A stretch of DNA of 54,031 bases from DATBFX01 sp036558305 (GCA_036558305.1 DATBFX010000256.1:1-54031), one strand, 5' to 3'. Shown: positions 1 to 8,609, numbered from the stretch's first letter. The notes: a model not told the origin generated them from the letters alone. Program-made: numbers and translations.

Positions 1-194
1 GCGACGCCGGTCGCCACCGCCTTGAGGACGACGTCGCTGGGATCGTAGTTCAAGACCCGGGCCGTTCCCGGTCTCTCCCGCACGAGGATACCGCCGCCCA
101 CGCCCGTCGCGAACAGCACCGCGGCGCCGATCGCCAGCAGCGCCGCGCCGAATCCCAGGACTCCACCGACGAACGCCGACAGGATCGGTCTCAC
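1..194 (-). CDS. N-terminal part of a membrane-anchored protein (runs off the window)
   Basis: The reading frame is open from a GTG at 194 down to base 1, with a good ribosome site (GGAGAG) five bases before the GTG. The visible 64 residues begin MRPILSAFVGGVLGFGAALL and form one hydrophobic stretch (about residues 4-36) rich in Ala and Gly. A charged RERPGTARV segment and a polar region follow. This looks like a signal anchor or first transmembrane helix, with the rest of the protein outside the membrane. It is divergent from coaBC. The family cannot be named from so short a piece, and a cleavable signal peptide is equally possible. Confidence 0.55.
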   Translation of the reverse strand, partial: MRPILSAFVGGVLGFGAALLAIGAAVLFATGVGGGILVRERPGTARVLNYDPSDVVLKAVATGV

Positions 195-302
195 GGCTTC
201 TCTCCAGACGGCGTGGCCGCCATTGCCGCGCCCAACGACAAAGGATAGACTGCGGCGGGACCGAAGCTCCCTCCGGACCCCGCTTACCGATCACCGGAGC
301 CG

Positions 303-377
303 ATGATCGCCAAACGTACGACCGCGGATCAGCTATCGGATCTCTTGCCACGTTTCGATCGGGAGAAGGCGGGATGA
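303..377 (+). CDS. possible 24-codon leader ORF overlapping coaBC
   Basis: An ATG at 303 opens a 24-residue frame whose TGA overlaps the coaBC ATG in an ATGA arrangement. A GGAG lies only three bases before this ATG, which is closer than ideal. The coaBC ribosome site (GAGAAGG) lies inside its last codons, so translation could be coupled. The peptide is basic and acidic with no known similarity. In some bacteria rpoZ sits before coaBC, but this frame is far too short for omega. It may simply be chance. Confidence 0.25.
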   Translation: MIAKRTTADQLSDLLPRFDREKAG

Positions 378-1570
378 CCGTCCTCCGCGGTGCGCGCGTC
401 CTCCTCGCCGTGACCGGAGGCATCGCCGCCTACAAGTCGGCCGATCTGGCAAGCAAACTCGTCCAGGCAGGCGCCGTGGTCGACGTCACCCTCAGTGAAA
501 AGGCGCGCCGTTTCGTCGGACCGGCCACCTTCGAAGCCCTCACCAAACGACCCGTTCACGGCGACGTTTTCGAGCCGTGGACCGAATCCTCTTTCGGCCA
601 TATCACGCTCGGCCACGAAACCGACGCGATCGTCGTCTCGCCGGCGACGGCCCACACGATCGCTCGTCTTGCCCACGGTTTCGCGGACGACATGCTCGGC
701 GCCGCCGTGCTCTCGACGACGGCGCCCCTCCTCATCGTCCCGGCAATGGAACACCTGATGTACCACCACCCGGCGACCCAGGCGAACCTGGCGACGCTGC
801 GCGAACGCGGTGCCGTGCAGGTCGGTCCCGAGCGGGGGCGGCTCGCGTCGGGCGAAGAGGGTGACGGACGGTTGCCCGCGACCGAGACCATCATCGGGGC
901 ACTGCGGATGACGCTCGGTCGAAGCGGCGCGCTCGCCGGACGGCGGGTCGTCGTCTCGGCCGGCGGAACGCAGGAGCCGATCGATCCGGTCCGGTTCGTT
1001 GGCAATCGGTCGAGCGGGTTGATGGGTTACGCCCTCGCACAGGCCGCGATCGACGCCGGTGCCCGCGTCTCCCTCGTCTCCGGCCCGACACACCTCGCGG
1101 TTCCCTACGGGGCCAACCACGTTCCGGTGACGTCCGCAACCGACATGCTCCAGGCGATCCAACGCGAGGTCGTCGATGCCGACGCGCTGATCATGGCCGC
1201 GGCGGTGGCCGACTTTCGGCCCGCGCACCCGACGCTGTCAAAGATCAAGAAATCGGAACGCGACGACGCGCCGACCATCGAGTTGGCACGCAATCCCGAC
1301 ATCGTCGCCTCGATCGACCGCCCGGGTCTGGTCAAGATCGGTTTCGCCGCCGAAACCGATGACCTGATCGCGAATGCGCGAAAGAAGATCGGCGCGAAAG
1401 GGCTCGCGCTGATCGTCGCGAACGACGCCGCGACGACGATCGGCAGCCGGTCGAGTACGGCCGTCTTGCTCACACCCGATGGTCGATGCGAGCGGTTGCC
1501 GACGCTGCCTAAGGAGGAGTTGGCAACCATCCTGATCGCGCGTCTGGCCGCGATCCTCGGCGAACGATAG
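374..1570 (+). CDS. coaBC: bifunctional phosphopantothenoylcysteine decarboxylase / phosphopantothenate-cysteine ligase
   Basis: Cytoplasmic two-domain enzyme of coenzyme A synthesis: 4'-phosphopantothenate is ligated to cysteine (C-terminal CoaB domain), then decarboxylated (N-terminal flavin-binding CoaC domain). The 398 residues match the usual length. The N-terminal GGIAAYK motif (15-21) and the SFGHITL segment with the catalytic His (76) mark CoaC. The CoaB half begins near 185 with SAGGTQEPID and RFVGNRSSG (195-215). Two positions differ from the E. coli pattern: the usual PxMN motif reads PAME (123-126), and the usual ACGE/D segment reads LASGEEGDGRL, so Ser159 stands where E. coli has the active-site Cys. 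The start is set by GAGAAGG seven bases upstream. The YggT-like gene follows after two bases. Confidence 0.93.
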   Translation: MTVLRGARVLLAVTGGIAAYKSADLASKLVQAGAVVDVTLSEKARRFVGPATFEALTKRPVHGDVFEPWTESSFGHITLGHETDAIVVSPATAHTIARLAHGFADDMLGAAVLSTTAPLLIVPAMEHLMYHHPATQANLATLRERGAVQVGPERGRLASGEEGDGRLPATETIIGALRMTLGRSGALAGRRVVVSAGGTQEPIDPVRFVGNRSSGLMGYALAQAAIDAGARVSLVSGPTHLAVPYGANHVPVTSATDMLQAIQREVVDADALIMAAAVADFRPAHPTLSKIKKSERDDAPTIELARNPDIVASIDRPGLVKIGFAAETDDLIANARKKIGAKGLALIVANDAATTIGSRSSTAVLLTPDGRCERLPTLPKEELATILIARLAAILGER

Positions 1571-1572
1571 CG

Positions 1573-1917
1573 ATGCCGAAGCCGATCGAACCACCCCGCT
1601 CGCCTCGCCGCGGTGCCGCCCAGGAACTCAAGTCGCAGTTGGCGCTCGAATTGGCGCTCAATGGCTACGCCATCCTCGGAGCACTTGTCATCCTCCGCTG
1701 TCTCTTGTTGAGTTTGGGCGTCGACGGTCGACTCTGGATCGGATCGGTGGTGCTCGGACCGACCGACGTACTGGTGCGACCGTTCACGCTGCTGCCGGGA
1801 TCGGGGTTCGAATTGGTTGGGGACTTGACCACCGCCGACGCGACCATTCTGGCCGGAATCGTCCTCTTCCCGATCGCGATCGTCGCCCGACCGGCGCGGT
1901 CGCGAGAGCCGGCTTGA
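1573..1917 (+). CDS. YggT-family-like small membrane protein
   Basis: 114 residues. A charged N-terminus (MPKPIEPPRSPRRG) precedes two hydrophobic helices, about residues 30-50 and 80-104. Between them lies a short loop with the LVRPFTLLPGSG stretch, which resembles the 'P-h-R' loop of YggT proteins. The gene starts two bases after the coaBC stop and is therefore probably cotranscribed. YggT proteins are integral membrane proteins of poorly known role, linked to cell division or osmotic stress in some bacteria. The YggT assignment rests on hydropathy and loop composition only, so a generic two-helix membrane protein remains possible. Confidence 0.6.
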   Translation: MPKPIEPPRSPRRGAAQELKSQLALELALNGYAILGALVILRCLLLSLGVDGRLWIGSVVLGPTDVLVRPFTLLPGSGFELVGDLTTADATILAGIVLFPIAIVARPARSREPA

Positions 1918-2071
1918 CGGGGGGCTCGGCAAGGCGCGAACGTTCGCCCCTACAATGTCGGTTGCGGTGACCGGGGCGGTCGAAACTCGCCTCGCAATCG
2001 TACACTGGCCCGATGAAGATCCACGTCCGGGGGCCGGCCAATCGGTCGGGCTAGAAAGGATCAAACACGGC

Positions 2072-2191
2072 ATGCTGCGCAACACGGTCCGGGGCATTCT
2101 TGCGCTCGTCTTGACCGCGGTCGCGACGTGGCTGGCGAATCGGATCGTCGACAAGCTCTTTGGTCCGGAGGATGTCCCATCGTCGGCATAG
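2072..2191 (+). CDS. 39-residue single-helix membrane peptide
   Basis: The frame is open from 1955, but the ATG at 2072 is preferred because AAAGGA ends 11 bases before it and everything upstream has no protein-like character. The peptide starts MLRNTVRGILALVLTAVATW, then LANRIVDKLFG and an acidic/Ser tail: one amphipathic-to-hydrophobic helix with positive flanks. No family is recognised. It sits between the YggT-like gene and the lipid kinase, same strand, and could be a small membrane regulator. Confidence 0.45.
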   Translation: MLRNTVRGILALVLTAVATWLANRIVDKLFGPEDVPSSA

Positions 2192-2260
2192 CGACACCCG
2201 CTTGACCGATGCCATCGTCCCCGATGGGGTAGTAGTCACCCATTCCGAGGTCTGCGCCGG

Positions 2261-3190
2261 ATGACGCAAGCGCCGGATCGGTCGGGTCGAGTCATCGTCG
2301 TCGTCAACCCGGCGACGCACAAACCTGCCGATCGGATCGTCGCCGCCGTTCGCGGTCAGGCGCCGCCAGGAGTCGAACTCGACGTGCTCTACACCGGTCG
2401 CGACGAACCGGTCTCGGCACTGCTCGCGCCCCGCCTACGCGACGCGGCGGCGGTCATCGCCTGCGGGGGTGACGGCACCGTCGCCGCCGTCGTGACCGGA
2501 CTCGGTCAGGCAGCCATCCCGGTCGGCATCATCCCGGCTGGTTCCACGAACATCGTTGCCCGCGAGAACCGAATCCCTCTCAACCCGGAGTCGGCAGCCA
2601 GGTTGGTCTTTGGCGAGCATCGAATCGCCCGTCTGGACGTCGGCATCTGCAACGAGCGGCGCTTCCTCCACATGGCGGGTGCGGGTCTCGACAGCCGCCT
2701 GTTCGCCGCCACCAACCCGGCCTTGAAACGGCGTGTCGGCTGGCCCGCCTACGTCCCCGCCGCCCTTCGCAGTCTTCGTGACCAACCCGTCCGTTTCGCG
2801 CTCTCGGTCGACGGTGCGGCGATCCGGCTGCGTTCGCCGTTGGTCCTCGTCGCCAACGGTGCCGGCATCGTCCGGCCGTCGCTGCCCATCTTCCCCGATC
2901 TCCACCGAGACGACGGGCTTCTCGACGTGATCGCGTTTACGCCGACCGGGCCGGTCCAGATGGGCCGCACGCTCGTGCGCTTTGCGTCGCGGAGCCTGCA
3001 CCGTTCACCCTATGTCGTCCATCTCCGCGGCCGCGACATCGCGATGACCAGCGATCCACCGATCCCGTACCAACTTGATGGCGACGTCGTCGGTCTCACC
3101 CCGGCGACGTTCGGCGTCCTGCCCGGTGCCGTCCGCCTCATCGTGCCGCCCATCGCTGGGCGGGGTAGACGGCGCCCGCTGGCCGGCTAA
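2261..3190 (+). CDS. diacylglycerol-kinase-family lipid kinase
   Basis: 309 residues with the diacylglycerol kinase catalytic fold: VVVNPATH near the N-terminus (13-20), the nucleotide-binding GGDGT (69-73) and the PAGSTN loop (92-97; usually P-x-G-T-x-N). A C-terminal beta-sandwich region follows, with FPDLHRDDGLLDV and QLDGD near the end, as in YegS/DgkB proteins. Members phosphorylate diacylglycerol or related lipids with ATP at the inner membrane face and recycle lipid precursors. The start ATG lies in GCCGGATGACG with little ribosome-site support. Substrate cannot be told from sequence. Confidence 0.88.
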   Translation: MTQAPDRSGRVIVVVNPATHKPADRIVAAVRGQAPPGVELDVLYTGRDEPVSALLAPRLRDAAAVIACGGDGTVAAVVTGLGQAAIPVGIIPAGSTNIVARENRIPLNPESAARLVFGEHRIARLDVGICNERRFLHMAGAGLDSRLFAATNPALKRRVGWPAYVPAALRSLRDQPVRFALSVDGAAIRLRSPLVLVANGAGIVRPSLPIFPDLHRDDGLLDVIAFTPTGPVQMGRTLVRFASRSLHRSPYVVHLRGRDIAMTSDPPIPYQLDGDVVGLTPATFGVLPGAVRLIVPPIAGRGRRRPLAG

Positions 3191-3249
3191 CGGGATCGCG
3201 GACTTCGACGGCCTGAGGACCCGCGAGGTTTCTTCGGCGTGGCAAAGAC

Positions 3250-3285
3250 AACCGCGGCGGGATCGCCATCGACCCGGCCGCGGTT
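3250..3285. terminator. hairpin between convergent genes
   Basis: AACCGCGGC (3250-3258) pairs with GCCGCGGTT (3277-3285), and an inner GGG/CCC can extend the stem. It lies between the ends of the lipid kinase (+) and the RodZ-like gene (-). There is no real T-run on either side (CTTTG on the minus side), so it is a probable bidirectional terminator, not a certain one. Confidence 0.45.
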
Positions 3286-3317
3286 ACGCATGGTTCGTTG
3301 GCGAAAGTAACGCGTCG

Positions 3318-4202
3318 TCAGTCGCCGGCAGCCAGTTCGTACTGAGCCTCCCCTTCCTCGTACCCCATGAAAAAGACGTCACCGCGATCGTTGGTGAATT
3401 GGGTGTTCATGCCGCTGCTCGTGAAGACATTGAAGGTGCTGCCGGGGAAGAAGTCGGTCGATTCGCCCGCGGCGAGATCGCCGTCGAAGACCGACACGCC
3501 GTCGGCGACCACGGTGACCGTGATGTCGGCCAAAGCGGTGATCTTGATCGAGGCGACGTTGTCCGGCAGTGCCGTCGGTTCGGACGTCGGTTCGTCGATG
3601 ACGTCGGCTTCGCCGCTCGACGTATTGCCCGATTGCGAGTCCGTCGCTGCGACGCTCGCTTCGGCGGTCGCCGTCGGTTCGGGCTCGTTGGTCGCGGTCG
3701 GGCTCGGCTGAGACGTCGCGGTCGCTGTCGGCGGTGCCTTGGTCGGGCTCGGCACGACGAGGGCGTCGGCACTGATCGGGGTCACGGTCGCGATGGTCTC
3801 GGCCGGTGTCGAGGTCGGGCTCGTCGGGGCGAAGTAGGCGCTGTACAACCAGGCAAAGACGATCGCGCTGATGAAAACCATGAACGCGATGATCGCGAAG
3901 TTGGGCGCAAAGTGGTTTGGCATATCCAGCGGCTGCAACGGCGAGACCCGAGGCGGATCATCGGGTTGGATGCCCCGCGCCTCCTCGAACAGTTGCAGCA
4001 GTTTGTTGGGGTCGAGGTCGAGGTAGGTCGCGTAGTTCTTGACGATGCCGCGCTGGTAGATCAGCGGCGGCAGGCCATCGAATTTTTCTTCTTCGAGTGC
4101 CGCCAGGTGGTGGCGATTGATCCGCGTCGCCACTTCGGCCTCACGGATCGTCGCACCCTTGTACGAGCGCGCCTGGCGCAGCGTATCGCCAAAAACTGCC
4201 AT
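3318..4202 (-). CDS. RodZ-like helix-turn-helix membrane protein
   Basis: About 294 residues counted from the ATG at 4202. The Cro-type HTH_25 domain occupies residues 5-72 (FGDTLRQARSYKGATIREAE, then EEKFDGLPPLIYQRGIVKNYATYLDLD). A juxtamembrane linker leads to one transmembrane helix (about 102-124, AIIAFMVFISAIVFAWLY). A long extracytoplasmic Thr/Ser/Pro linker and a C-terminal beta domain of the RodZ C/DUF4115 type (from VASIKITALADITVTV) complete it. RodZ couples MreB filaments to the wall-synthesis machinery; in Chloroflexota the role is untested. A GTG at 4247 would add 15 residues; ATG 4202 fits the family start better, though neither has a strong ribosome site. Confidence 0.8.
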   Translation of the reverse strand: MAVFGDTLRQARSYKGATIREAEVATRINRHHLAALEEEKFDGLPPLIYQRGIVKNYATYLDLDPNKLLQLFEEARGIQPDDPPRVSPLQPLDMPNHFAPNFAIIAFMVFISAIVFAWLYSAYFAPTSPTSTPAETIATVTPISADALVVPSPTKAPPTATATSQPSPTATNEPEPTATAEASVAATDSQSGNTSSGEADVIDEPTSEPTALPDNVASIKITALADITVTVVADGVSVFDGDLAAGESTDFFPGSTFNVFTSSGMNTQFTNDRGDVFFMGYEEGEAQYELAAGD

Positions 4203-4367
4203 CAGCCCGTGCCACTTGCCCCCGAGGCACGCCGCAGCCTGCCCCACTTCCCCACCGGCCGAACCGGGTCAGCCCGACCCGGTTGATCCGTTGTGCGTCG
4301 ATCGGATCAGACGAACCGTCCCTCCTCGGTTCATCCTGAAGCGTGTGTGCCGGCCAATGCTACCAGC

Positions 4368-5831
4368 TTAAGACCGTTGCCGTCGCCTCTGCTCGCCGGC
4401 GGTGGTCGCGGAGCCGACCTTATGGGCCAGCCAATGGTCGACGAGCGGCGTCGGCTGGCCGTGGGCGCTCACGTCCGCGGTGACCAGCCAGACGTCGTCA
4501 TGCGGCAGCCACCAGCAGCCGACCGAGGTCTCGCACGGCAATTCGTCGGCGTCGACCATCCGCCGGTGGCTGAAGGCCCATTTGTTGGTGCACCAACCCC
4601 GCGCACCGCTGTCGGCCGGGCGAAAATCGCGGCAGGTCCGGCACATCCGCGGCACGGCGGGGGCGATCTCGATGATCGGGGTAACATCGGCGACGACTTC
4701 GTCGATCAGCGGTTGGACCGCCTCGTCGTCGACCCAGACTTCCTCGGCGGTCGCCGGGTCGGCGGCAACCGGGTTGGTCGCCACGGCGACCTCACCGTGG
4801 CGGACATCCCTCTGCCGTCGTCCCAGGTCGAACCGTCTCCGCTCCGGCTTCTCGACGCGCGCTTGATCGTACGCAACCGCCGGCTCGTCTTCGCCGAACA
4901 CCACGTCTCCGCCGGCGGCGACATCGAGGTCTTGATGCGGCCCGCCGGGCGTCGACGCCTCGTCTTGCAGCGACGGCGAACTTCCGGTCGCCGATGTGAT
5001 GGATGTTGTTGCGGACGACGATTCATACGGGACGCCAAGCCGGTCCTCGACTTGCCCACTCACCGGTGGCTCGGACCGCTCGACAGACTTGCCGACGAGA
5101 CGCGGCAGGACGATGCCGTCGACCGGTTCCGGCACCGAAGAGAACCTGGCCTCGTCCTCCGGAAACGAGGTCATCGTCGGGTAATCTCGGGGAACTTCGC
5201 TGAGTTGGACCGGGGGCACGTCGCTGCTTCGAGGTTGGCGCGGCGGGCTGATCGGCGTCGGCGGATTGTCGCGGCGCACGGGCGGCACCGGGTCTCCCGG
5301 AAGACCAGTGTCGACCCGACGCGCGTCCAACAAGCTCCCCGACTCGCCGCGCCGGAGTTCGGCGCTCATGCGCGCCCGGTACCGCTCGCGGGCCTTGAGA
5401 ATCGCCGAGCGCGGATCGTTTGCTAGGAGCGGTGCCTGCTCCAGCGTCGGCTTCGTCGAGGGCGCTTGACCGACGACCACGTCGACCAGCGGTAGGGACG
5501 GTGGCAAATCGAAGTCCGGCGGCTTTTCGCGTTGTGGGTTAACCAAGTGCGTCCGCTCCTCCACGCTCGCGGCCGGCAGCGGTCGCAACGAGACGGTGTC
5601 GTGCAAGACGATGTCCGCCGCCTCGGGATCGACCGAACGGGCACTGAAGAGGTCTTGCGCCCATCCGTTGCGACACGCGAGTTCGTTCCGGCGTACGACG
5701 AGTTTGACGTCACTCGACTCCAGGCGCTGCGGGTTGTTGCACCAACCGCTCTTGGCGACGCCCGCTTCTTGAAAAAAGCGACAGTTTTCGCAGACGCGTT
5801 TCTTCAACGCCGGCTCCTCGCCCAACCCCAT
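4368..5831 (-). CDS. unknown protein with a four-Cys module at each end
   Basis: 487 residues from the ATG at 5831 (a GTG at 5900 would add 23; neither has a clear ribosome site). The N-terminal module has C14, C17, C31 and C53 (CENCRFF ... GWCNNP ... LAC). The C-terminal one has C397, C400, C414 and C433 (CRTCRDF ... GWCTNKW ... LPC), plus C439 next to WW. The first three Cys have identical spacing in both (C-2-C-13-C), and GWCxN is shared, so the modules are duplicates, likely binding zinc or an Fe-S cluster. The ~340 residues between are low-complexity, rich in Pro, Ser, Asp and Glu, and probably disordered. No known family is recognised. It lies upstream of the RodZ-like gene on the same strand, about 165 bases away. 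Confidence 0.7.
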   Translation of the reverse strand: MGLGEEPALKKRVCENCRFFQEAGVAKSGWCNNPQRLESSDVKLVVRRNELACRNGWAQDLFSARSVDPEAADIVLHDTVSLRPLPAASVEERTHLVNPQREKPPDFDLPPSLPLVDVVVGQAPSTKPTLEQAPLLANDPRSAILKARERYRARMSAELRRGESGSLLDARRVDTGLPGDPVPPVRRDNPPTPISPPRQPRSSDVPPVQLSEVPRDYPTMTSFPEDEARFSSVPEPVDGIVLPRLVGKSVERSEPPVSGQVEDRLGVPYESSSATTSITSATGSSPSLQDEASTPGGPHQDLDVAAGGDVVFGEDEPAVAYDQARVEKPERRRFDLGRRQRDVRHGEVAVATNPVAADPATAEEVWVDDEAVQPLIDEVVADVTPIIEIAPAVPRMCRTCRDFRPADSGARGWCTNKWAFSHRRMVDADELPCETSVGCWWLPHDDVWLVTADVSAHGQPTPLVDHWLAHKVGSATTAGEQRRRQRS

Positions 5832-6340
5832 CGCGCGGACCGAATGAAACTGGATTCGGAATGTTCGAGCAGCGACCTGGCGAATGGTTGTGGTCCCCAC
5901 GTCACAACCCGATCGCGCGAAGTGGCCGTCGTGTCGCTCCCGCTCGCTGCCTCCTCATGATAGCAACCGCATCCGGGCTTGTCTATCGGTCACCGAATCG
6001 AATTTTGGGAAGCGCGCGAAGCGGAGACGGATGCCGACTCTCCCGCCGTTGCTTCCCCCGAAGGAGGCCATTCCGACGGAAGACGCGGTTCCGCTGTCCC
6101 ATCAAGTCACATCGAGGGCGTGACGATGCTCGCTCTCGCGACAATATGGTCAGATTCTTGCCTGCGATGCTCGCAGCCAATCCATCGGCCGTTTTCGCGT
6201 TTTCGGAACGCCGGGCACTTGACCGGCAGAACGTTGTAGACTTCGCAGTTGCGGTCGGGAGCGCCGCCGGGTGTGATGTGCCCGACCGCGTTTCCGCGCC
6301 CGACCGGTCGATCGAATCCCATTGTCGGAAGAGGAACCGC
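5832..6340. other. gene-poor stretch upstream of miaB
   Basis: About 500 bases between divergent genes, with locally lower GC around 5960-6240. The only notable content is the possible minus-strand small Cys-containing ORF (6107-6322, listed separately). No convincing sigma-70 promoter pair was found for either flank, and no tRNA-like fold was seen. Confidence 0.4.
6107..6322 (-). CDS. possible 71-residue Cys-containing small protein
   Basis: ATG 6322 to stop 6107. The middle reads like a real small metal-binding domain: C26 ... C36 (VKCPAFRKRENGRW) ... C50 followed by EH, a C-x9-C-x13-C-E-H pattern with an aromatic NGRWIGC. Codon third positions are moderately GC-rich, as expected for a gene here. 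There is no recognisable ribosome site before the ATG, because the upstream bases are the complement of the miaB ribosome site. It could be a Com-like zinc protein or a chance frame. Confidence 0.3.
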   Translation of the reverse strand: MGFDRPVGRGNAVGHITPGGAPDRNCEVYNVLPVKCPAFRKRENGRWIGCEHRRQESDHIVARASIVTPSM

Positions 6341-7699
6341 GTGAGTCGATTTCCAACGATCCCCTTGCGCCCGGCCACGACGCCCGCACCCCTGGCCGAG
6401 AACGGCAAGCGGTTTTTCATCTGGACGATCGGTTGCCAGATGAATGAAGCCGACAGCGCCAAGATCGCCGCCATGCTCCAGGAGGTGGGCTATCGTCCCA
6501 CCGACACGGAGGATGAGGCGGACATCGTCGTCCTCAATTCCTGCGTCGTCAGGCAGGCCGCCGAGGACAAGGTGGCCGGGAAGCTGAACTCGCTGATTCG
6601 CCTCAAGCGCAATAGGCCCGAGGTACCGGTGGTCCTCACCGGCTGCATGGTCACGAACCAGCAGGAGGCACTGCGCGATCGCTTCCCCCACGTCGATCTC
6701 TTTTTCGACCCGTCCGACTTCGACCAGTTGCAGCGGATCGTCCCCGAGCTCGGTGACCTCGACGACGACCTGGCCCAACTACCACACTACTACGTCGATC
6801 ACGAAAGCGACGCCCGGGTGACGGCGTTCGTCCCGATCATCTACGGTTGCAACTTCGTCTGCTCGTACTGCATCGTCCCATACCGCCGCGGTCGCGAGCG
6901 CAGTCGGCCGCTGGATGAAATCGTGCGCGAAGTCGAGGGATTGGTCGATCGCGGCGTGCGCGAAGTCACCTTGCTCGGCCAGACCGTCAACGCCTACGGC
7001 CACGACTTGCCGGACAAACCCGGTCTCGCCGACTTGCTGCGCGCGGTCGATGCCATCCCGGGACTCGACCGTCTCCGTTTTCTTACCTCGCACCCGAAGT
7101 ACATGTCCGACGACATCATCGACGCGATGGCGGCGCTCGGCAGCGTCTGCGAGCACATGAACCTGCCGGTCCAAGCCGGCGACGACGAGGTGCTGCGTCG
7201 GATGCGACGCACCTATAGCGCCGACCACTGGCGAGAACGGATCGCCTACACGCGCGAGCGGATGCCCGGCGTCACGATCGCCACCGACATCATCGTCGGC
7301 TTTCCGGGCGAAACGGACACGCAATTTGGGCGCACGCTCGACCTGCTGGCGGAGGTCGGTTGCGACAAAGTCCACGTCGCCATGTACTCGCCCCGTCCCG
7401 GCACGCTCTCTGCCCGCTGGGAAGACGACATTCCTGCGGCGGAGAAGTTGCGTCGGCACCAGGCGGTCGAGCAGTTGCAGGAGCGTACCTGCGCCGAACG
7501 CAACGCCGGGCGGCTCGGCCACACCGTCGAGGTTCTCGTCGACCGCTCCGCGAAGGGCCGTTGGACCGGTCGCTCACGGGGGAACACGCTCGTTCACGTC
7601 GACGACGAGCGCAACCTGCTCGGTAAGCTCGTCGACGTCCGCATTACGGGAACCAGTCCATGGTATCTGATCGGGGAAACGGTCGGGAATCCCCGCTGA
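6341..7699 (+). CDS. miaB: tRNA-2-methylthio-N6-dimethylallyladenosine synthase
   Basis: Radical SAM methylthiotransferase that adds the methylthio group to i6A37 of tRNA. The GTG at 6341 is chosen because AGAGGA precedes it by five bases; the open frame continues upstream but without protein character. 452 residues match the family. The N-terminal MTTase domain holds one Fe-S site (C32 in TIGCQMNEAD, C68, C102), the radical SAM domain has C170-x3-C174-x2-C177 (YGCNFVCSYCIVPYRRG), and a C-terminal TRAM domain (VEVLVDRSAKGRWTGR...) binds tRNA. All key cysteines are present. GQTVNAYGHD and LTSHPKYM are typical MiaB segments. The next gene begins after 34 bases. Confidence 0.95.
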   Translation: MSRFPTIPLRPATTPAPLAENGKRFFIWTIGCQMNEADSAKIAAMLQEVGYRPTDTEDEADIVVLNSCVVRQAAEDKVAGKLNSLIRLKRNRPEVPVVLTGCMVTNQQEALRDRFPHVDLFFDPSDFDQLQRIVPELGDLDDDLAQLPHYYVDHESDARVTAFVPIIYGCNFVCSYCIVPYRRGRERSRPLDEIVREVEGLVDRGVREVTLLGQTVNAYGHDLPDKPGLADLLRAVDAIPGLDRLRFLTSHPKYMSDDIIDAMAALGSVCEHMNLPVQAGDDEVLRRMRRTYSADHWRERIAYTRERMPGVTIATDIIVGFPGETDTQFGRTLDLLAEVGCDKVHVAMYSPRPGTLSARWEDDIPAAEKLRRHQAVEQLQERTCAERNAGRLGHTVEVLVDRSAKGRWTGRSRGNTLVHVDDERNLLGKLVDVRITGTSPWYLIGETVGNPR

Positions 7700-7733
7700 T
7701 GGCCCGACCCCATCGTCGTTAGCAAAGCAAAGG

Positions 7734-8609
7734 ATGAAGAGGACCGTGACCGACACTAGACCCCAATCCCGTCGCCAACTGGTCGAACAGGCCCGCCGCG
7801 CTGCCCTCGACGGCAATTGGGAGACCGCGATCCAACTCAACCAGGATATCATCGAGCGGTCGCCCCGCGACGCCGACGCCTACAACCGGCTTGGCCGGGC
7901 GCTGCTTGAATTCCGCCGCGTCGGCGCGGCCCACGAGGCCTATTCCAACGCCCTCAAGATCGATCCCGCCAACATGATCGCGCGGCGCAACCTGCAGCGG
8001 CTGGAGTTGGTGCATCACCGACGCGGCACGGACGACGGGTCGCAGGAGCAACCGCGTGAGAGCGTGATCCCGCGCACGTCGGTCTTCATCGAAGAGGTCG
8101 GCAAGACCTGGGTGGACGAACTCGTCAACCCGGCGCCGATGGAAGAGTTGGCCGACATCTACTCCGGCGAGCAACTGCAACTCGCGGTCGAAGACGGTCG
8201 GCTGATCGTCGTTCGCGCGAACGGTCAGCGGGTGGGGGAAGTCGAAGCCAAGACTGCCGAGCGCATGAGCGAGTTGATGGCCGGCGGCAATCGCTACGAG
8301 GTCTTCGCCCTCGGTCTCTCCGCGGCCAGCCTGCGCGTCATCCTGCGCGAGGTTTACCGCGACCAAAAACAAGCCGGCCGCATCTCCTTCCCGCGTCAGA
8401 TCAGTGCCACGCGCGCCTACCTGCGTGAGCGGGACTTGCTCCGCCAGCGCGACGAGGCAGACTTCTTGCTGCTGGACGATGAAGACGAGGAGATCGAAGA
8501 GGACGAAACGGGCGCCGAGTCGGGCGACGAAGAGGACACGACCGAGCCCGAGACCGACACCTTTATCGAAGACACGGTCGTCGTCGAAGAAGAGGAGCCG
8601 ACGATCTAG
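7734..8609 (+). CDS. TPR protein with acidic tail
   Basis: 291 residues. The N-terminus has at least two TPR units (residues ~15-85: AALDGNWETAIQLNQDIIERSPRD, then AYNRLGRALLEFRR...ALKIDPAN). A conserved-looking middle domain of unknown type follows (RTSVFIEEVGKTWVDELVNP to ~230). The last 50 residues are strongly acidic (DDEDEEIEEDE...) and end in EEEEPTI. It is probably a cytoplasmic scaffold. The ATG at 7734 has AAAGG abutting it; GTG at 7746, with AAGAGG three bases ahead, is a realistic alternative start. It is likely cotranscribed with miaB, which could hint at a link to tRNA or translation, but this is only context. Confidence 0.75.
   Translation: MKRTVTDTRPQSRRQLVEQARRAALDGNWETAIQLNQDIIERSPRDADAYNRLGRALLEFRRVGAAHEAYSNALKIDPANMIARRNLQRLELVHHRRGTDDGSQEQPRESVIPRTSVFIEEVGKTWVDELVNPAPMEELADIYSGEQLQLAVEDGRLIVVRANGQRVGEVEAKTAERMSELMAGGNRYEVFALGLSAASLRVILREVYRDQKQAGRISFPRQISATRAYLRERDLLRQRDEADFLLLDDEDEEIEEDETGAESGDEEDTTEPETDTFIEDTVVVEEEEPTI

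Noticed and set aside
6107..6778. 223-codon minus-strand frame over the start of miaB
   Set aside because: Only its last 71 codons lie outside miaB; the rest is a shadow of the MTTase domain.
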